A DNA stretch of 64,000 nt from Physcia stellaris (Eukaryota; Ascomycota; Lecanoromycetes; Caliciales; Physciaceae). Position numbers and translations under genes: made by a program. The stretch covers positions 62,001 to 126,000 of the forward strand of contig JABSSW010000053.1 of the NCBI GenBank assembly GCA_018902385.1. The letters are read 5' to 3'. Within the stretch, counting starts at the first letter, position 1; the number at the start of each line of letters is the position of its first letter. Positions 25,139 through 36,518 of the stretch are shown here, piece by piece. A model generated the notes under the pieces. It had not been told where the DNA came from. It was given only the letters and a program-made list of their open reading frames with translations, and did no database searches.

Positions 25139-27576
25139 ATGGAAGCTCTAGCAATTACTGCAACGCTTGTGCAACTGGTGGAGGGGGCATCACTTGTTAC
25201 TAAAGAGACTAGGAAGATGTGGATCTCTTACAAACAATCTCAGCGAGAATTTAGAGTTTCAGCAAAAAGAAATTCTGTGCTCGAGAAACTCTTGGCCGAA
25301 GCTACTTCAGTCCGCGAACAACTTCGGACGGGGAACGGGCTAGGTAAGCAAGCTAATACTAGGAATGTGGACTTTGATTAATTTCACAGCCTCTAATGCA
25401 CTTCCTCAGACACCGCTGATATGTATGTGAACAGAGCAACTGCCACTTCATACCCAAGACTTTGTCGAATCCACTGTACAGGATACCTGCGCCGCATTAG
25501 ACGACCTCAAATCCGCCCTAATAGTAGCTGGAGACCAATCAAAGGTCGTAGATCGTCTAAAGTTCGCGGTGATGCACCAACATTCGATCAAAAAGGCCCA
25601 AATTAAATTGGAGCAAGCAAAAAGCTCCCTAATCGTCTCGTTACAGCTCTTAGACCTGCAAATCTCGAAGTCTTCGTTCGCAATCCTTTCTGATATCTCG
25701 TCAGCCCAGCATCGATTGCAACATCAAGTTGAGGCGACTACTGGATTGGTGCGTGAAGCCAGAATAGATCCTCGGACTCACCAACATCGGCGGTCAACAA
25801 TCTCTGATAGAATCCACCAAGAAAATGCTATGGATGCGTTGATACGCAGAAACAACCGCGCGGATGTGGCTCCCCAAGTGCGGTATCGAACAATCTACCG
25901 GTGGGACTCCTCTGCTAGGGTAGGTGACCTTCTCGAATCCATAGAAGCAGATGAGTACGCCGGATGGGAGGCACCGAAGACCTTTGGCCTAGTCTGCTCT
26001 TGTGTCTGACGATGTGGCTAACAGTGCATTTTTCTAGGCCGTATTCATGTTCATGGGATTTGTCTCGTTCTTATCTAATGAGACTTCATCGACCTGTGTA
26101 CTCTCTCTCATAGCGAAGATACCATGGTTTTGGAGTCACTGCGCCATAGGTTTCAATCTACGAATAAGATATTACAATTCGATATGGTCCAGTCTTTCAG
26201 TAGATTCTGGCTTCATTGGCCTGAGTGCATACGTACCACGGGATGCTCTGATAGTAAAAGCGTGTGAAAGCGGTGACGAGGCGACTGCTAGGCAATTGTT
26301 GCAGGCCAGACAAGCGGGCCCCAATGATCGCTTCGTACTGGAGGACCTTAATGATCCTTGGATGCGTCGTCATGGCGGGCCTGGCGGTGACTATACTCTA
26401 CTTTCAGTACGTATTGATATAAGGATAGGTCTGGATAAGGAGCTAATCAAAATGATTTAGGTTGCAATAACCTCAGGCAGTTATTCATTGGTTAGGTATT
26501 TGCTCAGCGTCGGCGCTAATGTCAATCTGACATTGGGAAAGTGTTGCAGGTAAGTTATTGCAAGACGCACGATCCGAAAACAAACTTCCTGAATGAGGTC
26601 TAACTCAATCTCTGGCTAAAGGAGCCCTTTGCAGGCTGCGATGTATCTGGGGCAGGGTGACATTGCCCGTCTCTTGATCCGTGAAGGAGCTTTCTTAGAT
26701 CACCGCGACATATATGGCAATACAGTAGCACATGGTCTGTTTGTGCGAGGTGTCTACACAGCCATTGGGCAGGAGAACATCAATTCACTACTCAAGATCC
26801 TGGTCTGCGTAGGTTTCTCTGATTTTGGACAAGTTAACCATATGGAAGCTTCCGTCCTCTCCCTTGCGATACGGGGCTATACACATCTTGTTCGTGGACA
26901 TACCAATGATCAAAGCTTTCGGAACACTTATCCAACTTCAAACCCGTCGGCCTCTTTAAGCCGACTTGATCTTGCGCCATCGTGTTCAATCTACGAACCC
27001 AGCATCGACTCGGATCAGGCCGCGTCAATTACTACTACTAGGCGCCGCAAAAACGCTGCAGGCCAAACCCCAAGGTTGCATAGCATAGGAGTCAGTCAAG
27101 CTGATCCATGTTTACGCCTTCTACAGCACCCCGAGAACGATATCTCTACCCCTCCAACAGTTGCAGCAAAATTCAAGGTCTCAAGACTGGATATCGAAAA
27201 GCCTTGGCTGCGGAGCGAATCCACTCTTTCCAACGAACCATACCAGTCCTCGAACAACATCACCCTACAGAACTTTGCTGAAAGCATCACCGTCTTACTC
27301 CGGAACGGCGCTGAGCCCTGGACAGCGATTCCCGTGCCGCTATGGTTTCGGAGTGTGGAATGGTGGTACGGCCAGCAAGGTTATCTGAGGTATGAGGAGC
27401 GCATTCGCGATTGCCCGGCCATGGCTGCGATCTACTACCACGTCATCCACAGCCTGTATCCTGAGACCTTGGTCAGTACCGAAGGTGATATTTTCTGGGA
27501 CGCCAGGCAGGATGTTGAAGGGCCTGCTTATGGAACCTCGTTCTTGTTACCTTTACGGGAGACTAGAGCTGATTAA
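25139..27576 (+). CDS. Ankyrin-repeat protein with fungal STAND-like N-terminal region
   Basis: Five or so exons: 25139-25343, 25435 to about 25919-26000, 26038-26406, 26461-26549, 26622-27576. The N-terminus MEALAITATLVQLVEGASLV followed by alpha-helical, Lys/Glu/Gln-rich sequence to about residue 200 looks like the helical N-domain of fungal NLR/ankyrin proteins. Next come ankyrin units (ALIVKACESGDEATARQLLQ; LVRYLLSVGANVN; SPLQAAMYLGQGDIARLLI, FLDHRDIYGNTVAH). The C-terminal half lacks known motifs. No NACHT or P-loop is seen. The donor of exon 2 is uncertain: AGG|GTAGGT at 25920 fits best by consensus but would drop residues that look coding. Such genes are often involved in nonself recognition and evolve quickly; function here is unknown. 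Confidence 0.7.
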
Positions 27577-27648
27577 TGATGTGCGAGCTTTTGGAACCTC
27601 GTTCTTGTCACCTTTACTGGAGACTGGAGTTGGTTAATGGTGTATGGA
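27532..27648 (+). repeat. 61-bp tandem duplication over the stop codon of the ankyrin gene
   Basis: GGAACCTCGTTCTTGT at 27532 is repeated at 27593, followed in both by ACCTTTAC-GGAGACT-GAG-T-G-TTAATG. Each copy brings its own TAA. The gene uses the first; the second lies in the 3' UTR. Copies are about 85 percent identical. Confidence 0.85.
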
Positions 27649-28062
27649 CTTTCTGAGTGTAAGTATAATTGTGTGGGCTCTGAACTCATGTTTTAGTTTA
27701 TTTAAATGGCGATCACTCATCCTTGGCTCTGAAGATGTTGTGCGGACTGTATCTCCTACTGCCTGATACCTGCTTCTATGAAGAAAGATTTACTTTCGAG
27801 TATAGTATGTAATATCGATCAATCGTGTCCTGAACCTGAGAGCGAATCGCTACTGATGAAACTCCACTGTTCAACCGATGGAGCGGTTTTGATCACAGAA
27901 GAGGTTTCTACGCCCAACGACGCTTCGTGCCCTGTGATTTGACCAGCGTTCGTATTGAAGTTGGTTGAAGTCAACCACTCCTCGATGACAACACACCCCT
28001 CATCCCGACATGCCTCTCCACTACCGCTCGATTCCCACCCTCACCACCATCCTCACCACCTT
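27649..28062. other. Intergenic region (ankyrin gene / RRP42)
   Basis: Roughly 400 bases between convergent genes; no coding potential or motif recognised. Confidence 0.4.
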
Positions 28063-29088
28063 TCAACCCATCACCAACCCCTCCAGCCCATCCAAAACCT
28101 CATCAGCCACGCCCCCCCGCTCAGTAACAAGCCTAATCATCTTCCTAACAACATCCCTCTTCATCCCACCCCTCGGCGGCCTCCACACCCCCTGATCCCC
28201 CTTCCCCTTCCCTTCCATCGCCCCTCCAGCCGCACTCGCCAACCTAGCCGGACTATCAACCGTCCGTATCGCTAGCACTTTTATCCCCCCCTCCGTCCGC
28301 GTGACACTGATCGCCAGCACGGCGTCTGCGACTGCGAGCTCGGGGGCGGAGGGGTCGAAGAAGATGTTGACGCCTACGGAGATTATGAGGAGCGTTATGG
28401 GTGGTTTCGATTGCTGATGGGTTGTGGTAGAGGGGGGGTATAGAGGGACCGCAGCGTCCCAATCGTCGTTGAAGAGCGGATCTTCGTCCTCTGCACTTAT
28501 GGATGCGGGGAGGGAGGTGGAGAGGAGGGCGAGGTGCGTGGTTAGGGAGAGGAGGGGGAGGGGGGAGGAGGGGAGGGGGGAGATGAGGAGGATCTGTAGG
28601 TATGTGATATCAGCCTTGCAAGATAGCTAGATGGAAGGGAGGGAGGGGAGGGGAAACAAACGTCAATAAATAATTTCCAATGCCACCTCCCCCCCAACCG
28701 TAGCCGTCGCACCAGCATCCCATCCCCCACCAGCGCCTCACGGATCATAGCCCCCAGGAACACCACCATTGCATCATCGTCCCGCTGGCCGGGTATCTCA
28801 ACCGTGACCTCGACCCATTTCTCATCTCCCACTGCCCCCTCACCCTTCCATACCTCCCATATCCGTCTTCTCCACCTCCGCCTTAACCCCCACCAGCGCT
28901 TCGGTGCCATCTGCGAAACAGAGCCGCGCGGAACCGTTGCAGGCGGGCAGGAGGGAGGTTTCGGCCACGAGAGGGCGGAATGTGGTTGCGCTGCGGGCGT
29001 CGGGGCGGATTGGGGGGGTGAGGGAGAGGGAGGTGTGTAGGTAGGCGAGCTCGGCGGGGGAGAGGGTCGGGGGGAGGGTGGGCGCCAT
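28063..29088 (-). CDS. RRP42: Exosome complex subunit RRP42 (RNase PH-like)
   Basis: Catalytically inactive RNase PH-fold subunit of the nuclear/cytoplasmic RNA exosome ring. Starts MAPTLPPTLSPAELAYL and continues with the family signature PPIRPDARSATTFRPL, SLLPACNGSARL and GVKAEVEKT; then WVEVTVEIPGQRDDDA, RRLRLGGRWHWKLFID, and, after a 68-nt intron (28661-28594), PLPLLSLTTHLALLSTSLP, EDPLFNDDWDAAVPLYP and the usual C-terminal strand. At about 28,875-28,850 the reading frame changes between GVKAEVEKTDMG and GDEKWVEV. A GT...AG segment of only 22 nt would restore phase; that is too short for an ordinary intron, so a sequencing indel, a natural frameshift or a different splice are alternatives. 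This linker region is variable in the family. Confidence 0.88.
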
Positions 29089-29366
29089 TGGGAGGTGGGT
29101 GGGAGGTGTTGGTGGGGTGCAGATGAGATGGGGGTTTAGTTGGGGCGCATCGTTTGAGGCGGGAGTGGGTTTTGGGCGGGATCTGGAAGAGGGAGAAAAT
29201 TGGTTGGGGGGGTCGGTTGGGGTTCGGGAAGTGATGAGGTGACTTTGGGGAAGCTCAAGGGAAGAGAATTTTAAGATGGGTTACTATTGTGTTACTTTGG
29301 TTTCATTCGAGTCAATTGCAATAAAAAGAACCGTCCTGAGAGGTTTCTATATTGATCCGTCGGTTT

Positions 29367-30270
29367 CTACCAAATCCCAAACCACTTCTTCAACGGCTTC
29401 CGCTTCCCTTCAAAATCAAGATACTCTCCTTTTCCCACAGCTGCTGGTTCTGCAGTCACAGGACTGGCATCCTCAGCCCGTGCCACCTCCCCGACTGCCT
29501 TCTCCACATCCTCTTTACTATCATAGTACTCCAGCCTCCGTCCAAAGCCCCATACGCCCTGTGGATCCTTGATGCCATGCGCCTTTCGATACGCGTTCCT
29601 CTTCTCGATGTCATCGAGTCGCTTTTGCCTCATCTCTGCCACTACCTGGCTCCTCTGCTCAACGTGCATTTTGTAGACCATACTCCATTGGGAGATGAAG
29701 TCGATGGGATGCGACCAGAAGTAGCTCCCAGGAGGAAGTAAATGAGTGAATTTACATGTGTGGTAGAAGGATTGTTTCCATGCCGTTGCTGCTAGGAACG
29801 AGAGGAAACCCTATGTGAAAGTCAATCACCATACTCTCTCATGAAGGTATCCATTGCAACCGCCCGGCAACTTCGAAGTCCATTGAATCAAAAAATGAAA
29901 GCATAAGTCTTACCAGCACGATGTAGATGTGAATCTGTCTATTCGTGAGGAACCAATATCTCCATGTGCCTTCTGGTGGGAAGGAATTGGGGTATTGCTT
30001 TGTCTTTTGTTCCTCCTTCTGCGTCTCAGACAATCTAGGCCCCGAGTACTGTCTTGGAGGTTTTCTGTTGAGTCGTGCAGGATGGGAGGGTGGATTGAAT
30101 CTTTCAGGCTTCTCTAGGACAATGGGTTTGGAAGGAGCAGTGGAGGCATATCGACAGATGAGAGAGGCGCGCCGTGTCACTGATTGAGCAGACGAAGAGG
30201 ATGAGGTGTAAACACCTTGTAGTGGTACGTTTGCTCGAGGGAGGAGGAACCGCGGAATGGTGGTCGCCAT
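29367..30270 (-). CDS. Small mitochondrial membrane protein, conserved in fungi
   Basis: Exons 30270-29914 and 29810-29367 (103-nt intron) give 266 aa. The start MATTIPRFLLPRANVP with many Ser/Arg and no acids to residue about 45 is a typical mitochondrial presequence. The core reads KQYPNSFPPEGTWRYWFLTN, RQIHIYIVL|GFLSFLAATAW (a single membrane helix spanning the splice junction), FTHLLPPGSYFWSHP and IDFISQWSMVYKMHV, followed by a charged helical tail (RLDDIEKRNAYRKAHGI). I recognise this as a family that recurs in Pezizomycotina but know no assigned function. It diverges from BET4 with only 209 bases between start codons. Confidence 0.8.
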
Positions 30271-30479
30271 CTTGATCTAATCATAGAAATTCTGGAATCC
30301 GGACGAGGTGGAGTCGAAATCGTCGTTGATAACTCGGTTGCACCTTCCTAGAAAAGTGCGGCCCGAGCCGGCATGTCCTCTAATCCATGTTCGGCGTAGA
30401 GGATCGTGAGGATGTATTGCCCTGCTGCCTCTATCGAGCTGGACAGGACTCAATCATTATCCTCTTCTGATTTCACAGC
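30271..30479. promoter_or_regulatory. Compact bidirectional promoter (mito protein / BET4)
   Basis: Two divergent start codons are separated by 209 bases, so both genes must share this space for their promoters and leaders. No specific factor site can be named. Confidence 0.5.
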
Positions 30480-31730
30480 ATGAGCGTGAGTGACCCTCTA
30501 CTGTCGACGTTTCGATGCTGATTTTTGAAAAAGCACGGAGTGCCGCGTACGAGCGGGCTGAAGCCTGTATCTGAGCAAGCACGCAAGAAGGAGATACGGA
30601 AGATAGAAGAGTATAATAATCTAGTAAATCGTGTCAATAGATATGTAAAGCTGTACTACCTCGCCAACCTGGTCAGTCTCTCATGTTAAGTAGGTCAGAA
30701 AAGGCGATTTCTCCCATGACGTCCTGCAAGAAACATCCAAGCTCTTACAGATCAATCCGGAATATTACACCATATGGAACCATCGACGTCTAATTCTAAG
30801 GCATCTCTTTCAGTCTGCTTCAAGCGAGAGGCATGAAGATGAGACTGTGAGCATTACTTTACAAGATAATCAGCGGGTTGAGGATCTCATTTCCAGCGAT
30901 CTCACATTTCTACTTCCTCTGCTCCGTCAGTACCCTAAATGCTACTGGATATGGAACTACAGATCCTGGCTTCTAAATGAAGCAACGCGTTTGTTACCGT
31001 ACTCGGCCTCTCATAGGCTTTGGAGCCAAGAGCTGGTTCTTGATAGTAAAATGCTCAATCTTGACAGCCGCAACTTCCATGGTTGGGGCTATCGACGAAT
31101 GATCACCAAATCATTAGAAAGTGACAACAGTGACTCTCAAGATCGAAGTGAAAGCGTGGCTGAGGCGGAGTTCGAGTATACAACTAAGATGATTCGAGCG
31201 AATCTGTCAAACTTCTCAGCTTGGCATTATCGAAGCAAGCTCATTCCTCGTCTGCTGGACGAGCGAAAAGCCGACGACAAGGCTAGACTGAAGATGCTGG
31301 ATCAAGGTGCGTACTAAATTTGCGTAAATCGGAGGTATCTCCACTGATCCTGATACCAGAACTTGAAATGATCCAACGAGGCCTTTACACCGACCCAAAT
31401 GACCAATCCCTATGGTTTTACTACCAGAATCTGCTGTGCACCTTTGACCCTGTCTATGCTTCGAGAAGCATGGCTCCTACCATGTCTAATGAGCAGAGGC
31501 TTGAATACGTCTCGAAAGAACTCGAGAACCTTAGTGAAATGCTGGACGGTGCTGAAGACTGTAAATGGATCTACCAATTCTTACTACAGCTGTGTGCAAT
31601 ATACAAGGAATTGAGTAATGATTGGCCACCCGAAAGAGCGAAGATGTCAGCATGGATCGCAGAACTTCATAAGTTAGATCCCTTGAGGGGTGGTAGATGG
31701 GTCGATTTGAGAACAAGTCTAGACCTCTAG
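30480..31730 (+). CDS. BET4: Rab geranylgeranyltransferase alpha subunit
   Basis: With the beta subunit Bet2 and the escort protein Mrs6 it attaches geranylgeranyl groups to the C-terminal cysteines of Rab GTPases. Exons 30480-30485, 30534-30644, 30694-31306, 31360-31730 give 366 aa. The first exon codes only Met-Ser; it is supported by MS|HGVPRTSGLK, the usual start in the family. Five prenyltransferase alpha repeats are visible: PEYYTIWNHRR, PKCYWIWNYRSWLL, SRNFHGWGYRRM, NFSAWHYRSKLI and PNDQSLWFYYQNLL. Length matches fungal Bet4 proteins, which lack the animal Ig-like and LRR domains. Confidence 0.94.
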
Positions 31731-32918
31731 ACCTTTCCATCGCCTCAATCTTACTGCTGGAATCCGAGAACTATGTGACGCCCTCAAAGTTATTGCGGTG
31801 TGTTGGGCCTCCTGACCAAGATTTGAGGGCCCGTTATCTTGACAGGTCTGACTTTTAAGGACCAGGCAATGCTGTTTTAGGCTTGTGATCCAGCTTTTGA
31901 CCGCCAGTTACGCAGCTCAAGAATAACATATGTTCATTCCAATATGTAAGTCTAATCTATACACTGTATGTTTTCCACCAAAATAAAATGCTGCGCACGT
32001 TTGGTGTGGTCAGTCAATGAATAATTGACACTAATCCGTCCACAGAGCTTCAAATCCGCCAATGGATGATCCATATCCTATGACCACATCTATATCAGCA
32101 CCTCCCGCTTCCACACATTTCGACAATCCACCCACGTCTTACCACCCTCAATATCTCGCACCACAGCAGTCAAAGCCAACCGAAAGTGTGTTGAGCTCGC
32201 CGATCTAGCGAGTCATCACCTCAGAACACTTTAGTAGCGAAGCCTTGTCCCAGGCAAAGTACATCGTACAATGAGTGAAGGCCCCAAGCTCCTCACATTT
32301 TCATATCCACGTCAGAATCAGATCCTGGATCTCTATTGCCAGTCGCCTTAACAGAAATCGGCTCAGGATAGGGTAAGGTAGTAACACGTCCAGAGACAGC
32401 ATGCTGGCGATGTATGGCCTGGTGATGGAGCGGGATGGAAATTTCTTGGATTCCTGCCAGGAGGGTGATATGTTCATAAGGAGAGGGCTGGGTAGAGGAA
32501 GAAGGGGTATGCCGAGAGAAGGTGATCATTCAATATTGGGATGCCATATCTCGAGCCTCGCGTATCGTATCCTCGTCATTGAATCCTGAAGGCAATTCTT
32601 ACAAGCAGCGGCACATATGAGGTGGCGTCTGTATGCTCCCCTCGTGCGCAGAGTGGGGCTTTCTTCTAAAAATCGTCAGGAATAAACAAGCAACTGCGCT
32701 CCTCTTTCCACTACAATTTCCTTAAAGCGAGAAGACAATCTAAATTTTCTACATAAAAAAGTATGAATACCTTTACTCTTCGCTTTTCCACTTCCTCTTC
32801 CTTCGCATCGCAAATAGAGATAGACACTAGGATAGCCACAACGCCTCCCTACTCTCCAGAAACAGCCTTTTTCATAATGATAACCAGACCTTCATCCAAC
32901 AGCGTGCATGCATGCGTA
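31731..32918. other. Intergenic region before the TIR element
   Basis: About 1.2 kb without a supportable gene. A minus-strand frame at 32529-32293 (78 aa, Ser/Pro-rich, ending VTTLPYPEP...SDSDVDMKM) has a coding-like look but no upstream exon could be linked to it. Base composition is normal for the gene-rich part. Confidence 0.4.
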
Positions 32919-35900
32919 CGGAGACTGACACCATTAGTTCTGTCACTGGCCCTAACCCTATGTTAGGGTTTTCCATACACCCCACCATTAGGGCTGAGAA
33001 TCAGGTGATCAGAGCCTGAAAGTCATCTGATATGATGTGATTCTCAATAAAAAACGTGCACGTTCTGAAGATTCTCGAAAAGTTTATCCTTTTTTGTATG
33101 TAGAATTTTCTCAATTTGAATGAGAAATGATTTCATTTCAAATCACATTGAACAACGATATGAAGTGTTAAATTTACAATGCAGAAATCGAGCACTTTCG
33201 TGAAAAATCGAGCATATCTTTTGCGATTTTGATGTGAAAACAAATGTAAAAATCGAAAAACAATCGATTTTTCGAATTGCAATGATTTCATCTTGTTTGT
33301 TTCATCTGTTGAATAATTGTGCAATTTTTAAAATTCGAAAAATCTCATTTATTTCTCGCTTATTCGGTGTGATATCGACTTTTAAACTCGAAATATCTCA
33401 AGTTTCAATGACAGCATCATCAACGAGAAAATGTGAAGCTTTCAATATTGAATATCAATGCGTGAAAAATCTCGTTTGTTTTTTGAAATTTGAATGTGAA
33501 ATCGTCGATTTGACGAAAATTCAAATTTTTTTTCGAAATTCTCAATGATCGAAAAAGCATCGAGAATATGTTCAAGTCAAACAAGAAAATGAATGAAATT
33601 TCATAAATATCGTGATTTTTTCGTGTTGTTTTTGAGTAGAATTTTTATTTATCACTGCAATATTCTCATTTGTAATTTGAAAATTCATTCGAAAATCAGT
33701 CAATATACGATCGTTCAAAAAAAATGTTCTTTTTATTATGATTACTAAATCTCGAAATCGTGCAAATGTTTCGAATTCATTTTTTTCGATCGATATCACG
33801 ATTTCAATACAATTTTTTGTTTCGATTTCAATACGATTTTCGATTTCGATTTCAGTACGATTTGTTTCGATTTCAATACGATTTTCTGTTTCGATCTCAA
33901 CACGATTTTTGTCGATTTTTCGCGTGAATTTTCTGTTGTGACGTCACGTCGATTTCGTGTTGATGCTTTTAGAAAAATTTTTGTAATGATTGAATCATCA
34001 AATTTCGAAAAATCGTCATTTTTTAATGAGAAATCGTTTTTTTGACGAATTTTTCATTTTTGCTTTTGTTTTTGCTTTTGTTGTGACTCAATTAACGACT
34101 TTTTCTGTTTCTGTTGTGATACATAGACGTTCATTTAGAGTCAGAATTTTTTCATTTGCTTTTTTTTTGTTTCGAAATCGATGAACTGAATTCGAGCATT
34201 TGATTCGAAAACGACGAATTTCGACAACTTTTCGAATTCGCTGCAATCGTTTCAATTGCAATTGTTATTATTGTTGCGATCATTGTCGTTTCTTCTGTAA
34301 ATACGCGAACTATCAAAACTGTTAACAAAACAGAAAAAACGAAAACGCGTGAAAACACGTGATTAATGACGAGAAAGTGAAAATTTCTCGTCATTGCGTT
34401 TTTTACACGTTTCATCAGATCAAAAATTTATTAAACAACGTTCGCAAAACGTCATGTACATCGATGTTCAACGTTTTCAAACTTTTGTTTTTTACACGTA
34501 TGAAATATTTGCAATGAACGTTTGTACAACAATCGATATCAAGCATTTTCGTACTGTTAGACGTTTTTGCAAAAAGCGAAAAATCGAAATTTCGATTCAG
34601 AAAGCTTTTCAGTTTTGAAAATCGAATACGTACAAAATGCGACTCGTTCAAATCGATCAATTATTTGTGATTTTGCGAAAGAAAAAGCGATTTTGATTTC
34701 AAGTAAATTACATCTTTTTGATTGTGTATGATAATTTTGTTAACAAATTCAATGCAAAAGAATCGCAACGATCGCGAAATGTCTGTTGAAGTTTTGAAAT
34801 ACGAACACGATGTTTCGATTTTCATCATACGTCGCATTTTCAAAAAAAACGGTTTTCATTGCGTCAAACTTACACGAAAATCAGATTTTACGAACAAGAT
34901 GAGACAAAATCGTTACGAATTCGCTAAAAAGCACGAAAACTGAATTATTGAAAATTGAAAAAATGTTATATGAATCGATGAAATCAACGTAATCATATGT
35001 AAATTTTTTTTATCATGCGAAGAGCTTTATTGACGTAATGACAAGTCGTCGAGAAAAAGTACGAATTTGACGTAAAACGAATGAGAAATATTTTAAAACA
35101 TGTGTGCGATTTCGTTGAAAAAATAAATTTTTTTTAAATTTGATCGTTTTCGATGTATTGATTTTCGAAAACAGATTTTTCGAAATTTATGTTTTGAAAT
35201 TGTTTCTTTTATGACAAAAAAAATTCTTGTCACATCTTCAAAAACGAAATTGTGAAAAAACGAAAATTGATCAAGCGAATCATTAATGTCATGAACAAAC
35301 GATTGAAATCAATCATGAAAGTCGAATGAAAATTCAATAATGCGATTCGAAAATTTGCTTTACAAAATGTGAAAAAAATGAAATCTGAATGAAAATGAAA
35401 CAAGACACACGACAAGATAAAACGAAAAATCAGAAACGATATTGATTCAGTTGATTTCGTTATCAAAAGCAAATTCTTTTTTTCTTGTTGATGTCGTTCG
35501 CTTTGAAATGTCAAAAAAATAAATTTCACATTCTCGTCATGAAAAACGATGTTTTTTCACATGTTTCGAAAATGCAAAATCAATGAATTATTTTTCATTT
35601 TTTCACGACGTTTTGTTGATTTTGCACAAAATTTTCATCGAAACGTCAACGTTTTGAAATTTTTTTGATACGACAATTCGCTCGATTTGAACATGATAAA
35701 ATTTTGTTGATAATAAATGAAACGCAAAATCAACGAAAAAGATGAGTTTATTTTCAAATTATCGTACAGCAAATTTCAATTCGTTAATTGATTCAAACAT
35801 TTCGAAAACGAAAAAAAACATGACGACGACATTCAGACGTTTATGATACAAAAACTCATTCAAACACGTATACAACATTGAATCGAGCGAATGTCACGTC

Positions 35901-36394
35901 ATATTCAAAAAATTATTGAATTACGAAAAAAAATGAATACAAAAAGAAAACAACAGAGATGATTATGATCAACGAACACGATAAAATTGTTGAGATGTCA
36001 AACAAAAATCATGTACGTTTTTACAATTTCGAAGAAAAAAAAATTGATCTATACAAAACGAAAAGCAAACGTTAAATCGAAATATAAAAACAAATGAATG
36101 AATTTGAAATTTAATATTTCGCAAACTTCGCATGTAAAAATATTGCGACAATGACGCAATTTCATCAGAACAACGATCAGATTCAACATCAAAATGCGAT
36201 TAAACTTAATCGAATAATAATAGTCATTTTATTTTACAGATATCACATCGAAATTGAACGATTTGGTCTGAATTCGTGACACAATTGATAGATGAAAATG
36301 CGTTGCACCCTGCGGCCGAAACAGCGGATATTACTCCCATTTTCTGCCCCCATAGGGTTAGGGCCAGTGACAGAACTAATGGTGTCAGTCTCCG
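32919..36394. mobile_element. TIR-bounded DNA element (TA target), AT-rich interior
   Basis: Perfect 44-bp terminal inverted repeats: 32919-32962 (begins CGGAGACTGACACCATTAGT) and 36351-36394 on the other strand. TA dinucleotides flank both ends (32917-32918 and 36395-36396), the target duplication of the Tc1/mariner-pogo superfamily. The element is 3476 bp. About 80 bp inside the left end and 60 bp inside the right the sequence has normal composition; between 33,040 and 36,290 it is strongly AT-rich and hypermutated. Only short open frames remain and none is recognisable as a transposase, so superfamily assignment rests on the ends. The left end also carries CCCTAACCCTATGTTAGGG, telomere-like units head to head. 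Confidence 0.8.
33798..33916 (+). repeat. Minisatellite, about 24-27-bp units
   Basis: Inside the TIR element, units of the form CGATTTCAATACGATTTT recur about five times with variable spacers (TTGTTT, TCGATTT, TCTGTTT). Similar simple repeats are not seen elsewhere in the AT-rich DNA. Confidence 0.7.
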
Positions 36395-36518
36395 TACAGA
36401 GATCGAAACATTGTAGATCGAACGACATAGATCAAGCAATAAGTCTGCTAGTCACCTCCCATGCATCCTTCACCAGGGCTCGAAAGCCACCTCTGATCCT
36501 TTGCGATCAACCTCGCGA

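Noticed and set aside
27593-27648. Second copy of the 61-bp unit as coding
   Set aside because: It follows the in-frame stop of the first copy.
32949-32972. Internal telomere or chromosome-end fusion
   Set aside because: Only three units, and the sequence is part of both inverted repeats of a transposable element.
33234-36151. Short open frames in the TIR element as transposase gene
   Set aside because: Translations are composition-driven (Ile/Phe/Lys/Ser) and show no DDE, HTH or other recognisable motif.
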